Positions 7,826-12,369 of a DNA stretch of 12,369 nucleotides are shown in pieces (position 1 is the first letter of the stretch; each line of letters begins with the position of its first letter). The notes beneath the pieces were generated by a model, which saw only the letters and a program-made list of their open reading frames with translations, was not told the DNA's origin and made no database searches. A program made the position numbers and the translations under genes. Source of the DNA: Thermoplasmatales archaeon (GTDB lineage: Archaea > Thermoplasmatota > E2 > DHVEG-1); the NCBI GenBank assembly GCA_023128855.1, contig JAGMDE010000062.1, forward strand, positions 1 through 12,369. Direction: 5' to 3'.

Positions 7826-8745
7826 TTGTAATAGAGAAAATCGAGAATGTGACTGGTCTCTGGGCGTTGGATACCCTACATCTTTCCATGCGCACCAACT
7901 ATGGCATATTTTATAACTACTTGGACTCTTCAGGAGCGCGGGTGGTACCAGACTTAGTTGCAGATTTGAATGTTGATTGGTTAGGAAATGCACAGTTAGA
8001 TATTAGTTTCAACATCGAAAACAATGAAGCCATTGCATATCCTGGTCATCTTAGAGTATATGTTACTGAATTGGAGTCTACATTATGGAATGATCAACAG
8101 GGCAACCCGTTTTATCATGCCTTTTTAGATTTTGCCTTCGATCAAGCAATAAACATCCCCGCAGAAGACACCTACTCAGATAGTGCTGTGTGGGATGGAG
8201 TAGTAGCAGGTTACCCAGAAATTTCAGGAAATAACATCCAGGTAATTCTAGCGGTTTTTGATGATACACCTCATCAATCATATTCAGATCCCCCAAGTGA
8301 TGCTCCATTTTGGGCATACTATGTAGATGAAACAGTTGCGGCACGTATTCCCAATAACCCACCAGATGCACCAGATATAGATGGTCCACCAAGCGGAACT
8401 GCAGGGAACTCATATGAGTATACCTTCACCGCGGTAGATCCTGATGGAGACGATGTATCCTACTACATCAAGTGGGGCGATGGAGACGTTACCGATTGGA
8501 CTGCTTTCCAAGCTTCTGGCCCTCCAGGGTACAGTGAAAGTCATACATGGAGTGCACAAGACACATATACTATTGAAGCTAAAGCAAAAGACACCTATGG
8601 TGCTGAAAGCGACTGGGAAACATTAGAAGTAACCATACCAAGAAACAGGATGGTGACAAACCCGTTGATCCTACAGTTCTTAGAAAAATTTCCACACACG
8701 TTTTCTATCCTAAGATACATACTGAAAACCATAAGTCTACAATAA
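7783..8745 (+). CDS. 5'-truncated secreted protein fragment: Omp28-like beta domain, PKD-like domain, conserved C-terminal tail
   Basis: The frame is open for 320 codons, but its first codons are the antisense of the minus-strand tail remnant. No signal peptide or ribosome site is present, so the ATG at 7783 is probably not a real start. Native protein seems to begin near residue 40. Residues about 45-190 (VPDLVADLNVDWLGNAQLDI, GHLRVYVTELEST, AFLDFAFDQ, NIQVILAVFDD, AYYVDET) resemble the C-terminal beta domain that follows a thioredoxin-fold in Omp28-like secreted proteins. That thioredoxin half and the signal peptide are missing. A PKD-like domain spans 193-284 (DPDGDDVSYYIKWGDGD, SHTWSAQDTYTIEAKAKD). 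The tail, 285-320, is IPRNRMVTNPLILQFLEKFP and onward. Coding GC rises to about 50% in 8401-8520. Most likely a broken gene; whether the fragment is expressed is unknown. Confidence 0.65.
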   Translation: MRLGIVQRNSAKQDVVIEKIENVTGLWALDTLHLSMRTNYGIFYNYLDSSGARVVPDLVADLNVDWLGNAQLDISFNIENNEAIAYPGHLRVYVTELESTLWNDQQGNPFYHAFLDFAFDQAINIPAEDTYSDSAVWDGVVAGYPEISGNNIQVILAVFDDTPHQSYSDPPSDAPFWAYYVDETVAARIPNNPPDAPDIDGPPSGTAGNSYEYTFTAVDPDGDDVSYYIKWGDGDVTDWTAFQASGPPGYSESHTWSAQDTYTIEAKAKDTYGAESDWETLEVTIPRNRMVTNPLILQFLEKFPHTFSILRYILKTISLQ

Positions 8746-8794
8746 AAACACTGGCGTAAACTTATAACAATGTTAAAAAACGGGAAATCTGAAT

Positions 8795-8819
8795 AGAAGG
8801 AAGATTTTCCTTCTTAATT
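8795..8819 (+). terminator. Hairpin terminator after the truncated secreted-protein gene, possibly bidirectional
   Basis: AGAAGGAA (8795-8802) pairs perfectly with TTCCTTCT (8807-8814) over a GATT loop, followed by a TTAATTTTT run. It lies 50 nt after the plus-strand stop and 15 nt beyond the end of the leftward redox operon, so it may serve both directions. Confidence 0.6.
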
Positions 8820-8829
8820 TTTAAAAATC

Positions 8830-9561
8830 TTATTGTGGTCTGTAACCTGGCCGGTTTTCATTATAGAGTTCAATGGCATCCAGGATAACATTTGTTAATA
8901 ATTCTTTCCGGTCTTCGTCCTTATCTAGCCCTAGCGTTCCGTATGCGGTGGTATAATATGGTTTGATAAAACCACGGTCGTATCCTAGGGTGATGATAGT
9001 GAACATGGGAACCCCTTTAATATGGTCTTTATCATAGATAAATAAGGAGTCTCTCTTCTCCTTGGAGGTATGATCAATATTGATGTGAATAAAAGTAATA
9101 TTTGCGTTGTCGAATGGAACAATTTTATAGACCGCATCCTCTTTTTCATATTCGACGGAAAAGATTTCCTGTGTGATTGGTTCCATTATATCGCAAGCTG
9201 TGCATACATCCTCTCGAAATGCGAGAAATACTGGACCCCTAGTTAGACCAGCCAACACGAAATTAGAATACGGTTGACCGTTTGCTGTTTCAAAGGTGAA
9301 GTCAAGCTGTGTTTTCGGATCAAGTTTGATGCAGCTGAGACAAAGCACCTCGACAATTCTTGATTGTACTTCATCATATACATCAGCATAAACAAGTATT
9401 CCTCCTAAACTCCCAGAAAACAGGATCAACAATGATATAAAAACAACAAACATCGTTTCTTTTGATTTAAATGTAGAAACTATTATTCGAGCTAATTCAT
9501 CAACACTATAACCTTCTTTTTTCCATTTTTGTATTTTTTCTAGTAATTCATGATGTCTCAT
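8830..9561 (-). CDS. Membrane-anchored thioredoxin-like protein with two CxxC motifs
   Basis: The protein has 243 residues. A short cytoplasmic helical start (1-35) is followed by one membrane helix at about 36-58 and then a thioredoxin-like domain. CTAC at 120-123, after the strand GPVFLAFRED, is in the expected active-site position. IKGVPMFTII at 181-190 supplies the cis-proline (P185). A second pair, CLSC at 74-77, lies just after the membrane helix and is unusual. Without a cleavable signal the orientation is less certain; a short Lys-containing N-terminus inside and the catalytic domain outside is most likely. The ATG directly follows the TGA of the upstream polyferredoxin gene, and GAGAGG lies 5-6 nt before the ATG, so it closes a tightly packed operon. 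I infer a terminal thiol reductase or oxidase of that pathway. The exact family is not known to me. Confidence 0.72.
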   Translation of the reverse strand: MRHHELLEKIQKWKKEGYSVDELARIIVSTFKSKETMFVVFISLLILFSGSLGGILVYADVYDEVQSRIVEVLCLSCIKLDPKTQLDFTFETANGQPYSNFVLAGLTRGPVFLAFREDVCTACDIMEPITQEIFSVEYEKEDAVYKIVPFDNANITFIHINIDHTSKEKRDSLFIYDKDHIKGVPMFTIITLGYDRGFIKPYYTTAYGTLGLDKDEDRKELLTNVILDAIELYNENRPGYRPQ

Positions 9562-10374
9562 TCAAATCCTCTCAAATTTTATAAGGTTCTTAGGACAAGC
9601 ATTTATACATTTTCCACATAAAATACACTCTGGATTCCTGTGCATATTGGGAATATCGATGCCCATTGGACATTCATCAGAGCACACATTACAATGAATG
9701 CATTCTTCTTTATTTACAGATATATGGAGAAAACTAACTTTATTAAATGGTGCTAGTAGCGCACCTACAGGACAGAAGTAACGACACCATCCGCGTTCAA
9801 TGATGAAGATCAACACAAAAAACAGAATAAAAACGATAAGTGCTACGTGAAAAAACGGATTTGGTACATACTTGCTGGGGTTGAGTATCATAATAGGTAA
9901 TGTGCCAGTGAGTACACCTACAGGACATATATCAGTAAACATAAATCCTATCAATATTGGAGTTATAACGACTAATCCAATAAGAACAAAATATTTTGTA
10001 TATCTAAAATACCGTTCGATCTTATGCTGACCAATTTTTGCAATAGATGGAAACTTTCTTTTTAGTTTCTTGGGAACTCTCCCGGTTGTTCTTTGCAACA
10101 AACCAATAGGGCATGCCCATCCACAAACTGCTCTCCCAGTTAATACACCTATAGTTCCTATTATCAGAAGAGGATACGTTATCAATTTCCACTTAAACTC
10201 ACCGTTAAATACACCAACCTCAATAGCACGTAAAGGACAAGCAGAAGTAGCAGCAGGACAAGCATTACAATAGAAAAATGGAAAGCAGAATCCAGTTTTA
10301 AAGCCTAAGGCTCCTAGGTTTGCAGCAAACAATATAGACAGCTGAGATAATAGTCGTTTTAGCTGAAATTTCAT
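9562..10374 (-). CDS. NapH-like membrane polyferredoxin (4Fe-4S binding protein)
   Basis: This integral membrane protein has 270 residues, about five hydrophobic segments and 17 cysteines. In order: CNACP and SACP at 36-47, CGWACPIG at 84-91, ICPVG at 149-153, CRYFCPVGAL at 197-206, and two classical ferredoxin clusters CX2CX2CX3CP at 225-236 and 250-261. The CGWxCP and CxxxCP pairs are the hallmark of the NapH/YccM membrane electron-carrier group. Such proteins pass electrons across or along the membrane between quinols or ferredoxins and extracytoplasmic partners. The two terminal [4Fe-4S] clusters are probably cytoplasmic. The ATG overlaps the upstream TGA by 4 nt and the next gene begins right after its own stop, so it is locked into the thioredoxin operon. 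Donor and acceptor are inferred from that context. Upstream of the start only a weak GAGAT is seen. Confidence 0.88.
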   Translation of the reverse strand: MKFQLKRLLSQLSILFAANLGALGFKTGFCFPFFYCNACPAATSACPLRAIEVGVFNGEFKWKLITYPLLIIGTIGVLTGRAVCGWACPIGLLQRTTGRVPKKLKRKFPSIAKIGQHKIERYFRYTKYFVLIGLVVITPILIGFMFTDICPVGVLTGTLPIMILNPSKYVPNPFFHVALIVFILFFVLIFIIERGWCRYFCPVGALLAPFNKVSFLHISVNKEECIHCNVCSDECPMGIDIPNMHRNPECILCGKCINACPKNLIKFERI

Positions 10375-10871
10375 TTTGATCTCTTTCTTTTTAACAATAA
10401 TATTCCTACAAAAATGGCTATCAGTAACGGAATGAATTCAAAACCAGGAGTACCACTTCCACCATCATCTCCACCGTTAGTACCACCATTGCCAGAATCT
10501 AATTTTAGAGTTACATTAGTTCCTTCGGTTTCAAACCATTCTCCGTTACCTAATATCGCAAAATTGTACTTAAATAATGTAGCATCTTCGTGTTGAAGTT
10601 TATACTCACACTGATAGTTACTATCAACAAGGCTCATTGTTCGATTAACCCTTAGAAAACACAATGCCTCACCTTTACACTCTTGAATTATTAAACAAAC
10701 TTTATCTACATTATCCCCGCTAGTGATCGTAGCACTGATAGTAACTGTTGATGAAGGTGTAGGTTCTACGGGGTTAATAATAACTTCTTCAACAACTGGA
10801 GCAGCAATAACATTACTATTTAACGCGCACAGGCATAAAATTACAATAGTCAAAATCAATATCTTTTTCAT
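10371..10871 (-). CDS. Secreted surface protein with PGF-CTERM-like anchor and four cysteines
   Basis: The protein has 166 residues. A signal peptide covers about 1-23 (MKKILILTIVILCLCALNSN, then VIAA). A single beta-rich Ig-like domain spans 27-125 and contains Cys59, Cys65, Cys71 and Cys88. A Gly/Ser/Asp linker (126-140) follows. The end, TPGFEFIPLLIAIFVGILLL followed by KRKRSK, has the layout of the PGF-CTERM signal: a PGF motif, a hydrophobic helix and a basic tip. In other archaea this signal is cleaved by an archaeosortase and replaced by a lipid. Three close cysteines plus a fourth could be a substrate or metal/heme site for the redox proteins encoded around it; this is inference, and no CxxC is present. 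GGAG lies 10 nt before the ATG. It sits 18 nt after the TlpA-like gene and overlaps the next gene by 4 nt. Confidence 0.75.
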   Translation of the reverse strand: MKKILILTIVILCLCALNSNVIAAPVVEEVIINPVEPTPSSTVTISATITSGDNVDKVCLIIQECKGEALCFLRVNRTMSLVDSNYQCEYKLQHEDATLFKYNFAILGNGEWFETEGTNVTLKLDSGNGGTNGGDDGGSGTPGFEFIPLLIAIFVGILLLKRKRSK

Positions 10872-10889
10872 GTTCTTTTAACTCCAATT

Positions 10890-11438
10890 CTAATCGATAA
10901 ACTCATCAATTATCGGGGCAAGCAGTGGAGTATCTTCCGGAAATCCCGGTGGGATTTCTGAATAGACACATACTCCTGCTTTTCTGAAATGAAGCCTCCC
11001 TTTTTGATCAAATATACAAAGAGTTGGAATCGCTCCTTCTTCCATATATTTTTCTGAAATACTACCGTCATCCATACCAAAGACCCAATCCAACTCTATA
11101 CCTACTTGCTCTTTAAACAAATCCCTGAAACTTTGTATCAATTGAGCACTCTCATAAGGATCTACATCCACTGAAATTATCTCTAGATCATTTCTGTTAT
11201 AGTTCTCATAAATCTTTTTTAATTCTGTCATCTGAAATTGACATGGTACACACCGCGTTGCCCACATATCAAGAATAACAACTTTCCCTCGGTAATCACT
11301 TAAATGTTTTTCACTGCCATCAAGAGCAGTAAAAGTAAAACTATGAACTCCCTCTTCTTCGTCTTCAAAACATCCTGATAAGAATAAAATCAAAAGTAGA
11401 TTAAAGACGATTATTAACGAAATTTTCTTTTTTTTCAT
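10890..11438 (-). CDS. TlpA/ResA-like thioredoxin-fold lipoprotein
   Basis: The product has 182 residues from the ATG at 11438. The lipoprotein signal MKKKKISLIIVFNLLLILFL ends in LSGC, making Cys23 the lipidated residue. An extracytoplasmic thioredoxin-like redoxin domain follows: KVVILDMWATRCVPC with the CxxC at 63-66, and AIPTL with the cis-proline at 138. Trp is usual just before the first active-site Cys (WATWC); here it is Arg. TlpA/ResA proteins reduce extracytoplasmic disulfides, for example in apocytochrome maturation. An ATG five codons upstream (11453) is in frame, but it has no ribosome site and would place GGAG inside the gene. That GGAG sits 9 nt before the chosen ATG. It is the third gene of the redox operon. 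Substrate unknown; the PGF-CTERM protein encoded next is a candidate. Confidence 0.87.
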   Translation of the reverse strand: MKKKKISLIIVFNLLLILFLSGCFEDEEEGVHSFTFTALDGSEKHLSDYRGKVVILDMWATRCVPCQFQMTELKKIYENYNRNDLEIISVDVDPYESAQLIQSFRDLFKEQVGIELDWVFGMDDGSISEKYMEEGAIPTLCIFDQKGRLHFRKAGVCVYSEIPPGFPEDTPLLAPIIDEFID

Positions 11439-11446
11439 ATTAGAAA

Positions 11447-11466
11447 TCTCCATAGAGACTTGGAGA
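11447..11466 (-). promoter_or_regulatory. Small hairpin covering the TlpA-like gene's ribosome site
   Basis: On the minus strand, TCTCC (11462-11466) can pair with GGAGA (11447-11451) over a 10-nt loop, hiding the GGAG ribosome site. It is only 5 bp, so this is a weak suggestion of translational control in the 41-nt gap between the thioredoxin and TlpA-like genes. Confidence 0.25.
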
Positions 11467-11479
11467 ATAACAAAGTGAT

Positions 11480-11893
11480 TTATTGATAAGGCTCGAGTTT
11501 CTTCTTTAACTCTTCCTTTGGGTATGCACCTACAAGTCTCTCTATAAGGTTACCATTTTTAAACACAAGTAACGTTGGTATGCTCATTATATGATGTTTA
11601 GCTGACGTAGCCGGATTTTCATCAACATTAAGTTTTCCAAAAACAACTGTCCCCTGCATTTCCTTGGCCAATTCTTCAATAACAGGTGCAACCATTAAAC
11701 ATGGACTACACCATGAAGCCCAACAATCAATAACAATTGTATCGTATTTCTTTACAGTTTCATCAATATCAGCATCAGTTAGTTTAATAGGCGTATTTGG
11801 CATATTTTCCGTAATATTTCCTCCACTCATATACTGTTTTTTTAATTGTTCAAGTTTCTTCTTTTTTATTTCCTCTAATTCATGATCTATCAT
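11480..11893 (-). CDS. Thioredoxin
   Basis: This cytoplasmic thioredoxin has 137 residues from the ATG at 11893. A charged helical N-terminal extension (HELEEIKKKKLEQLKK) precedes the fold. The active site WASWCSPC has its cysteines at 62 and 65, with an extra Cys57 nearby. The cis-proline loop SIPTLLVFKNG (P106) and the final helix YPKEELKKKL are all in place. It reduces disulfides using electrons from a thioredoxin reductase, which is not encoded in this window. A longer start at 11914 is open, but it would overlap the glutaredoxin-like gene by 19 nt. The chosen ATG is 2 nt after that gene's stop and keeps the start of the helical extension. Second gene of the operon. Probable role: cytoplasmic thiol pool partner for the membrane and outside components. 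Confidence 0.93.
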   Translation of the reverse strand: MIDHELEEIKKKKLEQLKKQYMSGGNITENMPNTPIKLTDADIDETVKKYDTIVIDCWASWCSPCLMVAPVIEELAKEMQGTVVFGKLNVDENPATSAKHHIMSIPTLLVFKNGNLIERLVGAYPKEELKKKLEPYQ

Positions 11894-11895
11894 AT

Positions 11896-12150
11896 CTAAG
11901 TATCCTGCAACCATTTTCTTATCCTTAAGTAACCAATCTTTTTTTCATTTCCTAGCCATAAAATAGGAGCAGTTTTTTGTAAATCTTCAAAAACACCATA
12001 AGATTTGGCTTCATTTAACTGTTCATCACTCCAATCAGCTATCTCATGAGGGTATGTCACTATTTTTATATCATCTCTATCGGTAAGCAATTCTTTTGTT
12101 TGTGTACATTTCATGCAATTCTCAAGTGAGAACAATATTTTTTCAACCAT
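11896..12150 (-). CDS. Small glutaredoxin-like protein
   Basis: The protein has 84 residues with a thioredoxin/glutaredoxin fold. The first strand, VEKILFSL, leads into the active site ENCMKCTQTKELL (CMKC at 12-15). KTAPILWLGNEKKIGY at 59-74 supplies the cis-proline (P62) and the following strand pair. There is no signal peptide, so it is cytoplasmic. AGGAGTG (12155-12161) sits 4 nt before the ATG and fixes the start. It leads the six-gene redox operon, and thioredoxin begins 2 nt after its stop. Expected chemistry is dithiol-disulfide exchange; whether it uses glutathione, another thiol or a protein partner cannot be told. Confidence 0.85.
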   Translation of the reverse strand: MVEKILFSLENCMKCTQTKELLTDRDDIKIVTYPHEIADWSDEQLNEAKSYGVFEDLQKTAPILWLGNEKKIGYLRIRKWLQDT

Positions 12151-12154
12151 TTTG

Positions 12155-12187
12155 CACTCCTAACATAATATATTTCTAATATTAAAG
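12155..12187 (-). promoter_or_regulatory. Upstream region of the redox operon: ribosome site and possible TATA
   Basis: On the minus strand, CTTTAATATTA (12177-12187) is a possible TATA element, with AATATATTA closer to the gene (about 12169-12177). AGGAGTG at 12155-12161 is a clear ribosome site. The TATA spacing is short for a leader that includes the ribosome site, so the exact promoter is uncertain. Confidence 0.4.
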
Positions 12188-12250
12188 TTACATGCATGGG
12201 CCAGGCCGAACTTACCCGAGCCAACAGGAGAAAAACCAACCAAGAAAATG
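12188..12250. other. GC-rich block of unknown nature in the intergenic region
   Basis: The stretch 12191-12230 is about 60% G+C by hand count, inside flanks that are mostly A/T. Short open frames cross it on the plus strand: 34 codons from 12195 and 47 codons from 12191, the latter containing PRKWRFCPVLDYG. Neither has a ribosome site, and I recognise neither product. No tRNA, 5S, SRP or C/D-box pattern fits. It may be a remnant of a gene or a small RNA. Confidence 0.25.
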
Positions 12251-12334
12251 GCGTTTTTGCCCTGTTTTGGATTATGGTAGTCATATCTATTTCTCACTAA
12301 AATCTTTTTTCTTTTTTTCACTTTTTCTGAGGTG

Positions 12335-12364
12335 AAAATAAAAAACCTTCACTTTTAAAGTGAA
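12335..12364 (-). terminator. Probable terminator of a leftward gene beyond the right edge
   Basis: The perfect palindrome TTCACTTT-T-AAAGTGAA (12348-12364) is followed, on the minus strand, by GG and then a T6/T4 run (12335-12345). A TAG lies at 12367-12369. A neighbouring inverted repeat, TTTTCAC / GTGAAAA (12315-12321 and 12332-12338), may form an alternative hairpin. The palindrome could instead be a regulator binding site. Confidence 0.4.
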
Positions 12365-12369
12365 TTCTA

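Noticed and set aside
7826..7993. Upstream continuation of the minus-strand remnant frame, including HSWCAWKD, which looks vaguely like a thioredoxin active site
   Set aside because: It lies antisense to the well-supported beta domain of the plus-strand fragment, lacks the flanking strand pattern of a thioredoxin, and is probably chance.
8078..8413. Minus-strand open frame of 111 codons opposite the secreted-protein fragment
   Set aside because: Antisense to conserved beta-domain and PKD-lead sequence; the product is His/Leu-rich with no recognisable fold.
7751..8745. Invertible DNA segment flanked by inverted repeats
   Set aside because: The two tails are only about 56% identical in DNA, far too diverged for recombination or a site-specific invertase; no recombinase gene is present.
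12191..12260. tRNA, 5S rRNA, SRP RNA or C/D-box RNA in the GC-rich block
   Set aside because: No cloverleaf, no TTCGA loop in the right place, no GGAAG-type SRP apex and no paired C and D boxes on either strand.
12348..12364. Palindrome as an operator for the redox operon
   Set aside because: It lies about 200 nt upstream of the first gene and is followed on the minus strand by a T run, so a terminator for the off-window gene is the simpler reading, though an operator is not excluded.

Overview
This window looks archaeal, most likely a Thermoplasmatota relative (DHVE2 / Marine Benthic Group D type). That assignment is inference. It rests on an archaeal Trm-G10 type tRNA methyltransferase, a COG1340-type coiled-coil protein, a PGF-CTERM-like surface protein, AT-rich TATA boxes with GGAG/GGTGA ribosome sites, and secreted proteins ending in an FLExFPxxFPILRxLL-like tail that I associate with this group. 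No tRNA, rRNA, CRISPR array or insertion sequence was seen.

Left part (1-3612, all minus strand). A tRNA m2G10 methyltransferase gene runs off the left edge. Upstream of it are a CPA2 Na+/H+ antiporter and a two-CBS-domain regulator that overlap by 4 nt, with a TTG start for the antiporter. Before these comes a single-pass membrane protein with two extracellular Ig-like domains and a long charged cytoplasmic tail.

Centre (3613-7644). A 269-bp divergent promoter region separates that gene from a plus-strand pair. The first is a 947-residue single-pass surface protein with Ig-like domains on both sides of its membrane helix. The second is a cytoplasmic coiled-coil protein. Together with the divergent gene they suggest an envelope-spanning assembly: two membrane proteins reaching into the cytoplasm next to a coiled-coil partner.

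Rearranged patch (7645-8829). Convergent terminators are followed by two 3' gene remnants facing outward: a short minus-strand tail (7751-7825) and a larger plus-strand fragment (to 8745) with an Omp28-like beta domain and a PKD-like domain. Both end in the same type of C-terminal motif. The simplest reading is that a deletion removed the 5' halves of a divergent gene pair.

Right part (8830-12150, all minus strand). A compact six-gene operon encodes, in transcription order, a glutaredoxin-like protein, thioredoxin, a TlpA-like lipoprotein, a PGF-CTERM surface protein with four cysteines, a NapH-like polyferredoxin membrane protein, and a membrane-anchored thioredoxin-like protein. I infer a thiol/Fe-S electron route between the cytoplasm and the outside, with the polyferredoxin as the membrane step, since no CcdA/DsbD gene is present here. 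The last 200 bases hold the operon's upstream region, a GC-rich block and a probable terminator of a gene beyond the right edge.
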